NCBI GenBank assembly: GCA_946615865.1
Contig: CAMOIJ010000007.1
Location: forward strand, 1-64,000
Direction: 5' to 3'
DNA length: 64,000 nt
Source: an uncultured Lachnospiraceae bacterium
GTDB lineage: Bacteria > Bacillota > Clostridia > Lachnospirales > Lachnospiraceae
Shown here: piece by piece, positions 48,798 to 58,091 of the stretch
Position numbering within the stretch: position 1 is the first letter of the stretch
Layout of the letters: each line of letters begins with the position of its first letter
Notes under the pieces: model-generated
Seen by the model: only the letters and a program-made list of their open reading frames with translations
The model's database searches: none
Told to the model about the DNA's origin: nothing
Position numbers and translations under genes: made by a program

Positions 48798-50243
48798 TTA
48801 TTCCGTCTCTTCCTCTTCTTCGAGCTCGTCATTGAGATCGGACCTCTTGAGTGTGAAGGTAAACTTACTGCCGACACCTTCTGTACTGACAAGACTGATA
48901 TTTTCGCCGTGAGCCCTGATGATCTCGCGGACTATGGACAGGCCAAGGCCTGTCCCTTTTTTGTCTTTGCCTCGGGAGAGGTCGGTCTTGTAGAAGCGCT
49001 CCCAGATCTGGTTCTGGTCTTCCTTGGGAATGCCGATTCCGCTGTCCTTGACGCTGACGAAGACCTTGCCCTTCTTTTCTGTGGTCTCTATTTCGATCTC
49101 CGAGTAGTAGTTGCTGAATTTGATGGCGTTGTCGATCAGGTTGTAGAGTACCTGCTGGATCTTGTCCATGTCGGCGTGGACGTAGAGGACGCTGCCTGAC
49201 AGGATCAGGCGGATCCGGATGTTCTTGCTGCGGCAGGCATGCTCGAAGGAGGCGCTGACTTTGCGGATAACGTCGTTGATATCCCAGTCAGTCATCTGAA
49301 GGAGCATGCCCTTTGTGTTGAGGTTGTTGAGGGCCAGAAGACTGTTGGTCAGCTTGGTAAGACGCTCGGTCTCGTTAAGGACAACGCCGATATAATGGTG
49401 GTGCATCTCGGGAGGGATCGTCCCGTCCTGCATAGCTTCCAGAAAGCCCCGGATGGAGGTCAGGGGAGATCGGAAGTCATGGGAGACATTGGCGATGAAT
49501 TTCTTCTGATCGTCTTCAGAGGAGGCGACGGTCCTCGCCATGTAGCCCAGAGAGGCCGCGAGATAGCCCATTTCATCGTCGCCTTCCACATTCAGCTCAT
49601 AATGCATATTTCCCGCGGCGTACTGCTCTGTCGCGGCAATGATCTTTCTGAGGGGGCGGTAGACGATTTCCGTGAAGAAGATCAGGATGATGATGGACAA
49701 AAACAGAATAACGATGAGCATCAGATAAGAGATGTTCAGCATGTTGTTGGCATCTTCATCGATCTTGGAAGCAGCGGTGTGAATGATCACATAACCCCTT
49801 GTCTTGTAATTGTTGATGATGGGGGCGATCACACTGAGTTTCTCCTCGTCGAAGGAGTCGAAAAAAGTGCCTCGCGTGTAATAATTCTTCTGCGTGACGG
49901 TGGGATCAAACCCCTCCACGACGATCTCCTGCTCGGGATCCGGCGCGTCGGCAGAATTGACGATCATTCGGCCTGAAGGATTGATGATCCAGATCTCCGT
50001 GTCCATAAAGTAGGAGAGGGACTCCATCTGTTTCTGAACCGTTTCGAGGGAGATCTCGGAATTGTACAGATCTGCAGCATAGGTGTCCGCAATCCGGGTG
50101 GCTTCTCTGTACATGTTCCGGGAAGTCTGTCTCTGGCAGTACTCGTAGGTCAGTCTGGAGACAAAGGTAGCCACTGTCACAAAGCCGAAGAATGCAAACA
50201 GAGCATAGGCCAATATGAACTTGAGATAGATTGTTTTTCTCAT
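48798..50243 (-). CDS. Sensor histidine kinase
   Basis: A 481-residue membrane kinase. Two spans at about residues 8-30 and 165-190 bracket an extracytoplasmic sensor domain; a HAMP-type linker follows. The phospho-acceptor is His in NVSHDFRSPLTSIRGFLEA and the ATPase has LYNLIDNAIKFSN, VKDSGIGIPKED and KGTGLGLSIVREII. The C-terminus is Glu-rich. The signal is unknown. It follows its response regulator by 25 bases. Confidence 0.93.
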   Translation of the reverse strand: MRKTIYLKFILAYALFAFFGFVTVATFVSRLTYEYCQRQTSRNMYREATRIADTYAADLYNSEISLETVQKQMESLSYFMDTEIWIINPSGRMIVNSADAPDPEQEIVVEGFDPTVTQKNYYTRGTFFDSFDEEKLSVIAPIINNYKTRGYVIIHTAASKIDEDANNMLNISYLMLIVILFLSIIILIFFTEIVYRPLRKIIAATEQYAAGNMHYELNVEGDDEMGYLAASLGYMARTVASSEDDQKKFIANVSHDFRSPLTSIRGFLEAMQDGTIPPEMHHHYIGVVLNETERLTKLTNSLLALNNLNTKGMLLQMTDWDINDVIRKVSASFEHACRSKNIRIRLILSGSVLYVHADMDKIQQVLYNLIDNAIKFSNYYSEIEIETTEKKGKVFVSVKDSGIGIPKEDQNQIWERFYKTDLSRGKDKKGTGLGLSIVREIIRAHGENISLVSTEGVGSKFTFTLKRSDLNDELEEEEETE

Positions 50244-50268
50244 ATTATGCCCGTTTCCGCCTCAGTCA

Positions 50269-50985
50269 CTATTTTGCCCGTGGATTGGTCTCAAACTTGT
50301 AGCCGATTCCCCAGATCGTAGAGATCTTCCAGCCCTCATGATCGTGGATCTTCTCGCGGATTCTCTTGATATGCACGTCCACTGTGCGCGTGTCGCCCAC
50401 ATACTCGTAGCCCCAGATCTGGTCCAGAAGCTGCTCTCTGGTAAAGACGCGGTTGGGACTTGCGGCGAGGCAGTAGAGAAGTTCCAGTTCCTTGGGCGGC
50501 ATATCGATCTGCTGTCCCATATATGTTACGGAATAATTGGTGAGATTGATCGTCAGATCGGGATAGCTCACCGTTTTATCGCCGGAACCTGCGGCTTCCG
50601 CAGCCGGCTTTTTGTTGTAGCGGCGAAGGACCGCCTTGACTCTGGCCATGAGTTCCTTGGAATCGAAGGGCTTTTGCATGTAGTCGTCGGCTCCCATCTC
50701 AAGGCCGAGGACTTTGTCAAAGATCTCGCCCTTTGCTGAGAGCATGATGATCGGCGTGTCCTTGCCGGAACGGACCTCGCGGCAGACCTGGTAGCCGTCC
50801 ATGCCCGGAAGCATGAGGTCGAGCAGGATCAGGTCCGGTTCAAAGCTGTCGACGGCCGCAAGGGCTTCTTCGCCGTCTCCCACGATCTTGGTCTCGTAGC
50901 ATTCCTTCATCAGATAGAGACTGATGAGCTCGGCGATATTGGAATCGTCGTCGACGATCAGGATTTTCTGTCTGGCAGCAGCCAT
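50269..50985 (-). CDS. OmpR-family response regulator
   Basis: A 238-residue regulator. The receiver has the acidic pocket IVDDDSN, phospho-site DLILLDLMLPGMDG, and the Lys in MQKPFDSKELMARV. The C-terminal winged helix has KELELLYCLAASPNRVFTRE and YVGDTRTVDVHIKRIREKI. It is the first gene of the two-component pair. Confidence 0.95.
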   Translation of the reverse strand: MAAARQKILIVDDDSNIAELISLYLMKECYETKIVGDGEEALAAVDSFEPDLILLDLMLPGMDGYQVCREVRSGKDTPIIMLSAKGEIFDKVLGLEMGADDYMQKPFDSKELMARVKAVLRRYNKKPAAEAAGSGDKTVSYPDLTINLTNYSVTYMGQQIDMPPKELELLYCLAASPNRVFTREQLLDQIWGYEYVGDTRTVDVHIKRIREKIHDHEGWKISTIWGIGYKFETNPRAK

Positions 50986-51029
50986 AAGTGTTTTCCCCCT
51001 GTTTCAAAATATAGTATTTCCGTCCGAAG

Positions 51030-53489
51030 TTACTGCAGCTCAACGATAGTGACGCCTGCGTCGCCTTCACCGAAGTCGCCGAGTCTGTATTTTTTGATCC
51101 ACTTCTGTCTGCGAAGGTAGTTGTGGACCGCTTTGCGCAGAGCCCCGGTCCCCTTGCCGTGTACGATGCGGACACTGGAGAGATGGGACATTCTCGCGTC
51201 GTCGAGATATTTGTCCAGCTCGTTAATGGCTTCGTCCGTGGTCATACCCAAGAGATTCAGCTCCGGGGAGATGGACTGGTTCCTGGAGAAATCGAGATTT
51301 CTCTGCTTATTGCCTGCGCCTCCCGCATTCTCGAAAGCTTTCTTCATGCTGCTGCGGGAATTGCTCTTTACGGGATTGCCGTACGCGTCCTCTTCGATCA
51401 AAGTCAGATCACTGAGAGCTACTTTGGAATTCATGATTCCGCAGCGCACAGAGACTTTGCCGTTGGAGTCCGGAAGGGCCGTCACAACGCCTGTCAGTCC
51501 CATGGATATCACACGGACCTTGTCGCCAACATGAAGGTCGGAGGCTTTAAGTTTCCCTGTGGGAAGTTCTTCCTGCTTGCGGCTGAGCTTCTCATTCTTC
51601 TTGGAGACCTGCTCGCGCAGTGAACTTCTCGCTCTCTCCATAGCGGCCATATCGCCTCCGCGTCCGCTCTTTCTCATCTCGGAGATCGCCGCGTCCGCCT
51701 TCTTCTTGGCGTCAGCAAGAATGTCTCTCGCCTCTTCGTTGGCCTTTTCGAGGATCTTATCCCTGCGCTCATCCAGGAGCTTTTCTTTATTCCGGATCTG
51801 CTTCTGCTCTTTGGCGATCGATTCCCTGAGGGCGGAGATCTCCTCCTGCTCCCTCTGTATTTTGATCCTCTTTTCTTCCAGATCAGCCAGGATGTCTTCC
51901 ATATTCTGAGTTTCCTGGCTCAGCTGCTCCCGGGCCGCCTCAATGATGTTCTCGGGAAGTCCCAGTTTCTTCGAGATCGCGAAGGCGTTGGATTTGCCCG
52001 GCACGCCAATCAGCAGTCTGTATGTAGGCTGCAGAGTTTCCACATTGAACTCGCAGCTGGCGTTTGTGACTCCGGGCGTGTTCATGGCGTAGACCTTGAG
52101 CTCGCTGTAGTGAGTCGTAGCTACGGCTCGGATCCCCCGCTCATGCAGATAATTCAAAATAGAGATGGCCAGCGCCGCTCCTTCAGTCGGATCTGTTCCC
52201 GCGCCGAGCTCGTCGAAGAGACACAGGCTGCTCTCATCCACATCCTTCAGGATATCCACGATGGTTGTCATATGAGAGGAGAAAGTGGACAGACTCTGCT
52301 CTATGCTCTGCTCATCGCCGATATCGGCATAGACTTCATTAAACAGCGCGATCTCACTGCGGTCGCCTGCCGGAATATGAAGTCCAGCCATACCCATCAG
52401 CTCAAAGAGACCGATGGTCTTTAATGTGACTGTCTTACCTCCCGTGTTGGGACCTGTTATGACGATCAGGTCGTAATCATTTCCGAGCTCCAGATCAATG
52501 GGCACGACTTTCTTCTTGTCAATAAGGGGATGTCTGCCCTTGTTGATCTTAATATATCTTCTGTTGTTGAGAAGGGGCATTGTGGCGTTCTGTTCCAGCG
52601 CGAGTTTGGCCTTCGCGAAGATGAAATCAAGTTTCGTCATATTCGCCGCGTTGTCCTTGAGGGCCATGAGATTGTCCGCCGCCTCTGCGGAGAGAGAAGC
52701 CAGGACCTTCTCGATCTCCTGCTTCTCCTGAAGCGTCAGTTCCCGGATCTTATTGTTGAGATTGACGATGGCAGCGGGTTCTATAAAGAGGGTGGAACCG
52801 CTGGCGCTCTGATCGTGGACAATGCCCTGCACCTGGTTCTTATATTCAGATTTAATGGGAATACAGTAGCGGTTTCCGCGCATAGTGACAACGCTGTCCT
52901 GAAGGTATGGAGCCAGCGTCACATTTACCATTTTATTGAGCTGCTGATGGATCCTTCCGCTTGCTTCGCCGATCTCCCGGCGGACTCTGCGAAGACCGGG
53001 ACTTGCCTCGTCCGCGATCTCCTCCTCGGACAGGATGCAGCGGAGTATCTCCCTGGAGAGGCTCTTTAGGGGATAGAGGCAGTCGAAGAGGTCGAAGAGA
53101 ATATTGTCCTCGGGCTTTATCTGTTCATTGCTCCCAAGAGCGGAAACGCCTCTTCCGCCGGACTCCGTTGTGCCGTATTCCTGCACGCGCCCCACATTGT
53201 CAAGAAAAGAAGCCAGATGAAGCAGCTCTGCCGCTGTCAGTGTGCTTCCGATGGAGAGAGCGCCGAAGGTATAACCGAAGTCCCTGTTGGAGCCGAAATT
53301 CACATTTCCTTTCCGGATCAGAAGCTGCAGCGCGGCGTCTGTCTCCTCCTGGGCAAGGCGGATGTCCGCCAGATTGTCCATCGGTCTTAATTCTCTGCAT
53401 AACGCCTTGGCCGGCGCGGAGTTGGCGTTCTCCGTCAGCTTTTCGATGATCTTATTGAATTCAACAATGTGTAAAACTTTATCGTTCAT
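51030..53489 (-). CDS. mutS2: MutS2 protein (recombination/ribosome-rescue ATPase)
   Basis: An 819-residue MutS2. Walker A is TGPNTGGKTVTLKTIG, Walker B lies in SLCLFDELGAGTDPTEGAAL, and the long coiled-coil clamp follows (about 520-640). The C-terminal Smr endonuclease domain has LLGMTTDEAINELDKYLDDA and VRIVHGKGTGALRKAV. MutS2 proteins suppress recombination and, in Bacillus, split collided ribosomes. The ATG is preceded by a weak ribosome binding site. Confidence 0.95.
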   Translation of the reverse strand: MNDKVLHIVEFNKIIEKLTENANSAPAKALCRELRPMDNLADIRLAQEETDAALQLLIRKGNVNFGSNRDFGYTFGALSIGSTLTAAELLHLASFLDNVGRVQEYGTTESGGRGVSALGSNEQIKPEDNILFDLFDCLYPLKSLSREILRCILSEEEIADEASPGLRRVRREIGEASGRIHQQLNKMVNVTLAPYLQDSVVTMRGNRYCIPIKSEYKNQVQGIVHDQSASGSTLFIEPAAIVNLNNKIRELTLQEKQEIEKVLASLSAEAADNLMALKDNAANMTKLDFIFAKAKLALEQNATMPLLNNRRYIKINKGRHPLIDKKKVVPIDLELGNDYDLIVITGPNTGGKTVTLKTIGLFELMGMAGLHIPAGDRSEIALFNEVYADIGDEQSIEQSLSTFSSHMTTIVDILKDVDESSLCLFDELGAGTDPTEGAALAISILNYLHERGIRAVATTHYSELKVYAMNTPGVTNASCEFNVETLQPTYRLLIGVPGKSNAFAISKKLGLPENIIEAAREQLSQETQNMEDILADLEEKRIKIQREQEEISALRESIAKEQKQIRNKEKLLDERRDKILEKANEEARDILADAKKKADAAISEMRKSGRGGDMAAMERARSSLREQVSKKNEKLSRKQEELPTGKLKASDLHVGDKVRVISMGLTGVVTALPDSNGKVSVRCGIMNSKVALSDLTLIEEDAYGNPVKSNSRSSMKKAFENAGGAGNKQRNLDFSRNQSISPELNLLGMTTDEAINELDKYLDDARMSHLSSVRIVHGKGTGALRKAVHNYLRRQKWIKKYRLGDFGEGDAGVTIVELQ

Positions 53490-53639
53490 GGAAATCGTGA
53501 TTCTCCCGGCTTGTTAATTGATCGATTTTTCAGCAGGTTTACCCATGGGGATAGTATAGCACATCTGCGACGGTTCTTTTCAATTTCCTGCGGTCGGGGT
53601 ATACTTTAGAAAAATGTGAACTGTAGTAAGGACATAACT

Positions 53640-55031
53640 ATGAGCAATGAACATCCCGACCGGGAAGAATACAAGCAGGACAACCTGCAGGAAATAAAAC
53701 AGAATACGGAAACCGGCGGTACTCCCAATTCAAAGGAGCAGGACTCCGACATCGGATTTCTGCAGGAAGAGATCAAAAAGCGCCCCCGCAACAAAAAGAA
53801 AATGATGCGCCAGATGATGAACATTGCCATTATGGCGGCAGTTTTCGGAGCGGTAGCCTGCCTGTTCTTCCTTCTTTTGGAGCCGATCTTTACCAGAATG
53901 CTGTATCCGGAGGAAGCGGTGACCGGCGTAACATATCCCGAGGAGACGGAGACCGAAGAGCTGACGCCCGAGGAAATGCTGGTCAACGAAGAAGAGAAAG
54001 CCGCTACAGAGGAGCAGGAGAGGATCCGGCAGGAGGTGGAGCGCATCCTGCGGGATAAGGACCGGGGAGCAAGGGCGTACGAGAACCTCTACGGAGCGCT
54101 GCGCTCTGTAGCGATGGACTCCCTCTATTATCTTGTGGACGTGTCGGAGATCTCATCGGATACAGACTGGTTCAATGATCCCTATGAGACAAGAGGCACC
54201 GTTTCAGGAATTATTATTGCCAAAACAGACTCGGAAGCACAGCTTCTGGTATATTCGCCGGGTATCAACGCCGCGCAGACAATTCAGGTAACCTTTTACG
54301 ACAGTTCCTCCGTCGAGGGAGCGATCCGTTCCTATGACCGTGTATCCGGTTTTGCTGTGCTCAGCGTCAGTCTGGAAAGTATGAGCCAGGAATCAAAGGA
54401 GAAACTCAGGACGGCGAATCTGGGATCCTCTTCGCCTTCCGTAGTACTGGGAAGGCCGGTGATCGCTGTGGGAAGGTCTACAGGAAACAGCGGAAGTATT
54501 TGCTATGGGGCGATTACCTCTGCGAGTGCAAATCTGCCGATACAGGATTCCGGCTTTGTACAACTCACGACGGATATTTACGGCAGCAAGAACGCCTCAG
54601 GAGTGCTGATCGATCCGGACGGCCTTGTGATCGGGATAATCGATCCCATGCACGGAAGACCCGATATGCCTAATATTCTCTGCGCTATTGGCATCACGGA
54701 GACCAAACAGCTGATAGAAAAATTATCAGCGGGAGGCAAAAAAGCGTATCTTGGTGTACAATGTACAGATGTGCCGGGTGATGTGCGCTCCAGGATGAAT
54801 ATTCCGGACGGAGTTTATCTGAGCGGAGTGGCGGATGATTCGCCAGCAATGAACGCGGGACTTCAGAAGGGAGATGTGATCACCGTTATGGGCGATGAGG
54901 AAGTGCATTACAGCGCGGCGATCTCCCGGATCCTTCTGGAGAACGAAGCCGGGTCTGAGATTTCTATTACTCTCCTGCGTCCGAGCGGAGAGGGTTATAC
55001 AGAAATGGAACTGAACGTCACGCTGGAGTGA
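53640..55031 (+). CDS. HtrA-like membrane protein with PDZ domain, probably protease-dead
   Basis: A 463-residue protein with a cytosolic Glu/Asp-rich N-terminus, one membrane span (MMNIAIMAAVFGAVACLFFL), an extracytoplasmic trypsin-like domain and a C-terminal PDZ domain (GVYLSGVADDSPAMNAGLQ, KGDVITVMGDEEV). The expected catalytic motifs are absent: no NHVV-type His, Gly where the Asp of DLAV should be (RVSGFAVLSV), and KNASGVL where GNSGGPL should be. So the fold is HtrA/DegP-like but the triad is lost. It may be a scaffold or sensor. The ATG at 53640 has AAGGA upstream. Confidence 0.8.
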   Translation: MSNEHPDREEYKQDNLQEIKQNTETGGTPNSKEQDSDIGFLQEEIKKRPRNKKKMMRQMMNIAIMAAVFGAVACLFFLLLEPIFTRMLYPEEAVTGVTYPEETETEELTPEEMLVNEEEKAATEEQERIRQEVERILRDKDRGARAYENLYGALRSVAMDSLYYLVDVSEISSDTDWFNDPYETRGTVSGIIIAKTDSEAQLLVYSPGINAAQTIQVTFYDSSSVEGAIRSYDRVSGFAVLSVSLESMSQESKEKLRTANLGSSSPSVVLGRPVIAVGRSTGNSGSICYGAITSASANLPIQDSGFVQLTTDIYGSKNASGVLIDPDGLVIGIIDPMHGRPDMPNILCAIGITETKQLIEKLSAGGKKAYLGVQCTDVPGDVRSRMNIPDGVYLSGVADDSPAMNAGLQKGDVITVMGDEEVHYSAAISRILLENEAGSEISITLLRPSGEGYTEMELNVTLE

Positions 55032-55092
55032 TAAAACCGGCACAGATCATAAATTATAAAATCATAATATTAGAAACGAGGAACAATCAGGA

Positions 55093-56037
55093 ATGCGATA
55101 TATTCAGGAACTTCACGAGGGAAGCAGCGTCAAGGACATCTATTTGTGCAAGAAGAGAATGTCGCTTGTAACCAAGAACGGGAAAAACTACGAGAGTCTT
55201 ACACTGCAGGACAAGACCGGCATTATCGACGCCAAGATCTGGGATCCCAACAGCATGGGAATCGGAGAGTTCGAGGAGCTGGACTATGTGGACATCGCAG
55301 GAGATGTAGTCTCTTTCCAGGGACATCTGCAGCTTAATATCAAAAGAGCGCGCAAATGCCATGAAGGAGAGTACAATCCGGCGGATTACGTGCCGGTATC
55401 GGACAAGAACATCGACGATATGATGGGAGCCATCGGCAAATACATCGACAGTGTTAAAAATGAGTATCTGCAGCGGCTTCTCAAGGCTTTCTTTGTGGAG
55501 GACAAAGAGTTTATCGAGGACTTCCGCATGTCTTCAGCGGCAAAGAGCGTGCACCACAGTTTCGTCGGCGGCCTTGCGGAGCATACGTTGGGCGTCACAA
55601 ATCTGTGCCATTTCTTCTGCAGAAATTATCCTTACCTGAACAGAGATCTGCTGATCGCCGTGGCCCTTCTCCACGACATCGGCAAGACCAAAGAGCTCTC
55701 CAGGTTCCCCCGCAACGACTACACGGAGGAGGGACAGTTTATCGGCCATATCATTATCGGAGTGCAGATGATCGATGAGAAACTCAGGGAGATTCCGGAC
55801 TTTCCGGTTCTGCTCGCAAATGAGGTCCGCCACTGTATTTTGGCCCACCACGGGGAGTTGGAATACGGTTCTCCCAAAAAGCCTGCTATCGCGGAGGCAC
55901 TGGCTCTGAATTTTGCCGACAACACGGACGCGAAACTGGAGATCTTTAAGGAGACGCTGGCAGCGGGCCAGAGCGACGCGGGCTGGATCGGATACCAGAA
56001 CCTTCTGGAGTCCAACATCAGGAGAACCGAATTATGA
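55093..56037 (+). CDS. yhaM: 3'-5' exoribonuclease YhaM
   Basis: A 314-residue exonuclease that shortens RNA and single-stranded DNA ends. The N-terminal OB fold has IYLCKKRMSLVTKNGKNYES and LTLQDKTGIIDAKIWDP, and the HD domain has SVHHSFVGGLAEHTLGV and VALLHDIGKTKELS, ending with HCILAHHGELEYGSPKKP. Length matches the Bacillus protein. Its stop overlaps the rlmD start by 4 bases. Confidence 0.95.
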   Translation: MRYIQELHEGSSVKDIYLCKKRMSLVTKNGKNYESLTLQDKTGIIDAKIWDPNSMGIGEFEELDYVDIAGDVVSFQGHLQLNIKRARKCHEGEYNPADYVPVSDKNIDDMMGAIGKYIDSVKNEYLQRLLKAFFVEDKEFIEDFRMSSAAKSVHHSFVGGLAEHTLGVTNLCHFFCRNYPYLNRDLLIAVALLHDIGKTKELSRFPRNDYTEEGQFIGHIIIGVQMIDEKLREIPDFPVLLANEVRHCILAHHGELEYGSPKKPAIAEALALNFADNTDAKLEIFKETLAAGQSDAGWIGYQNLLESNIRRTEL

Positions 56038-57506
56038 AGAAGAACAAGGTTTCCGGGTATCGGAAGGGACAGGAGATCAAAGTCCGCATAATCGATATCG
56101 GAATGAGGGGCGAAGGCATCGGCAAGTTGGAGGACGGATATACCGTCTTTATTAAGGACGCCGTGGTCGGAGATTATGTCCGGGCGAGCATCATGAAAGC
56201 AAACAAGTCCTATGCCTACGCACACCTTGATCAGATCTTACAGGCTTCACCCCACAGGGTGGAGCCTCTTTGTCCTATCGCAAGGCAGTGCGGCGGATGC
56301 CAGCTGCAGGCGCTTTCCTATGAACAGGAACTTGTCTATAAGCAAAACAAGGTGCGCGCTGATCTAATCCGGATCGGAGGATTCCCGGAAGAAGAGATCG
56401 ATTCTGTAATGGAGCCGATCGTCGGAATGCAGGACAATCCGACAGGACCCTGGAGATACCGCAACAAGGCGCAGGTGCCGGTGGGAAAGAACTCTGCGGG
56501 AAGGATTGTGGCAGGTTTTTATGCCGGCAGAACCCACTCCATCATACCGATGACAGACTGCATGCTCGGGCAGGAGATCAATAAGGATATCATTGACCGC
56601 GTGCTGACCTATATGGAGATCCACAAAGTGCCTCCGTATGATGAAGAGACCGGCAAAGGATTGATCAGGCATATTCTGATCCGCAGCGGTAAATTCAGCG
56701 GACAGATCATGGTATGTATTGTGGCGAACGGGGACAGTCTGCCCTATGAGTCGGATCTTGTGGAACATCTGCAAAATGTGCCTGGTATGACGTCGATAGT
56801 TCTCAATGTTAATAAAGAGCGCACGAATGTGATCCTCGGCCGGAAGCTTCGAACGCTGTGGGGACTGGATGAGATTGAAGATACGCTGCATGCGTATGAT
56901 GTAACGGAAGACGGCGCTTTTGTGCCGGCCGCGGAGGCAGTGACTTTCTGCATCTCGCCGCTCTCCTTTTATCAGGTCAATCCTGAGCAGACACAGAAAC
57001 TATATAGTCTTGCTATGGATTATGCTCATCTGACCGGGAAAGAAACCGTGTGGGATCTCTATTGCGGAGTCGGCACGATCTCACTGTTCATGGCGCGCAG
57101 GGCAAAAAAGGTCTGCGGCGTTGAGATCATTCCTGAAGCAATTGAAAACGCGAAGCAGAACGCGGCGCGCAACGAAATCGAGAATGCGGAGTTCTTTGTA
57201 GGAAAAGCAGAGGAAGTGCTGCCGGCCTACGTGCAGGAGTGTAGGTCGGCGGGAAAGGAGCCGGATATCGACGTGATCTGTGTGGATCCTCCGCGCAAGG
57301 GATGTGACTCGAAGTGCCTGGAGACAATTCTGGAGATCAGACCGGAAAGAGTCGTATATGTCAGTTGTGATCCGGCGACACTTGCGAGGGACCTCAGGAT
57401 TTTGGCAGACGGAGGGTATGAGCTCAGGAAGGTGCGGCCGGTGGATCAGTTTGGGCATACGGTGCACGTGGAGACAGTAGTATTGATGACAAAGGTGAAG
57501 GCCTAA
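56034..57506 (+). CDS. rlmD: 23S rRNA (uracil-1939-C5)-methyltransferase RlmD/RumA family
   Basis: A 490-residue RNA m5U methyltransferase. The N-terminal TRAM domain spans about residues 8-70. The iron-sulfur Cys are in LCPIARQCGGCQLQALSY with the fourth Cys near MTDCML. The SAM site is VWDLYCGVGTISLFMARRAK, and the nucleophile lies in VYVSCDPATLARDLRI. Bacillota copies of this family modify U747/U1939 or tRNA U54, so the exact target is uncertain. Confidence 0.9.
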   Translation: MKKNKVSGYRKGQEIKVRIIDIGMRGEGIGKLEDGYTVFIKDAVVGDYVRASIMKANKSYAYAHLDQILQASPHRVEPLCPIARQCGGCQLQALSYEQELVYKQNKVRADLIRIGGFPEEEIDSVMEPIVGMQDNPTGPWRYRNKAQVPVGKNSAGRIVAGFYAGRTHSIIPMTDCMLGQEINKDIIDRVLTYMEIHKVPPYDEETGKGLIRHILIRSGKFSGQIMVCIVANGDSLPYESDLVEHLQNVPGMTSIVLNVNKERTNVILGRKLRTLWGLDEIEDTLHAYDVTEDGAFVPAAEAVTFCISPLSFYQVNPEQTQKLYSLAMDYAHLTGKETVWDLYCGVGTISLFMARRAKKVCGVEIIPEAIENAKQNAARNEIENAEFFVGKAEEVLPAYVQECRSAGKEPDIDVICVDPPRKGCDSKCLETILEIRPERVVYVSCDPATLARDLRILADGGYELRKVRPVDQFGHTVHVETVVLMTKVKA

Positions 57507-57530
57507 AAACCGCGTATTTAAGCCATTTAT

Positions 57531-57577
57531 GCGGGTTTGGACGACTTGAAAGGTTGTCCAAGCCCGCTTATTTTTTT
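57531..57577 (+). terminator. Terminator after rlmD
   Basis: GCGGGTTTGGAC and GTCCAAGCCCGC arms, followed by TTATTTTTTT. Confidence 0.92.
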
Positions 57578-57677
57578 GCCTTTTGGTAGTGTAGCTTAAG
57601 ACGAGATTGTTCCGGAACGGTTTGTGGAAACTTATCAAGAGAGATAAAGACAGTGCGCGGAAACTTATCTAAGTGAA

Positions 57678-57730
57678 AGCCTTCCTAAGCTAACATTGAG
57701 GTGTTGGGTTAGGAAGGCTCTGTTTTTGTT
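57678..57730. terminator. Hairpin between rlmD and the SymE-like operon
   Basis: AGCCTTCCTAA and TTAGGAAGGCT arms followed by CTGTTTTTGTTT. It looks like a second terminator and may mark the tail of a lost gene. The surrounding 340-base gap holds no gene. Confidence 0.7.
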
Positions 57731-57786
57731 TCGACAAATAGAAGAATAGAAAAAATAAAATTTGGTATTCAAATACTAAAAAGTGA

Positions 57787-57815
57787 TTGACAAATACATT
57801 TTGACCTGTTATATT
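57787..57815 (+). promoter_or_regulatory. Promoter of the SymE-like/ATPase/HNH operon
   Basis: TTGACA, a 17-base spacer and TATATT, a near-consensus sigma-A promoter 52 bases before the SymE-like start. I see no clear LexA-type box (GAACN4GTTC form) around it. Confidence 0.75.
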
Positions 57816-57866
57816 AAGATCAGAAAGATGTAAAAGAGCATCGGATAGGTGTTGGAGGTTCAGACG

Positions 57867-58091
57867 ATGACTGTTAAAAAGGATCGAACGCTAAAGGTAT
57901 ACGAGACTAGCGGATATAAATATCAGCAGACACCAACGATTATGCTAAGAGGAAAATGGCTGGAGCAATTTGGATTCGCTATCGGGGACAGGCTAACTGT
58001 TCACTGCGAAAAAGGAACGCTGGTGGTCATGAAGGATACAACTGATTCAGAAATGGCGCATGCGCTGAAGGAGAAAAATCATGGCAAATAA
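57867..58091 (+). CDS. SymE-family small protein
   Basis: A 74-residue protein with the SymE signature: TPTIMLRGKWLEQFGFAIGD and LTVHCEKGTLVVMKD, an AbrB/MazE-like swapped-hairpin fold. In E. coli SymE is an SOS-induced toxin beside the hsd restriction genes, regulated by antisense RNA SymR. Here it lies directly upstream of, and overlaps by 11 bases, a type I methylase-like gene. The ATG at 57867 has TTGGAGG upstream. It could be a toxin or an AbrB-like regulator; no antisense promoter was identified. Confidence 0.75.
   Translation: MTVKKDRTLKVYETSGYKYQQTPTIMLRGKWLEQFGFAIGDRLTVHCEKGTLVVMKDTTDSEMAHALKEKNHGK

Noticed and set aside
57678..57866. A LexA-type SOS box before the SymE-like gene
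   Set aside because: E. coli symE is SOS-controlled, so I looked, but no GAAC/GTTC dyad is present near the promoter.
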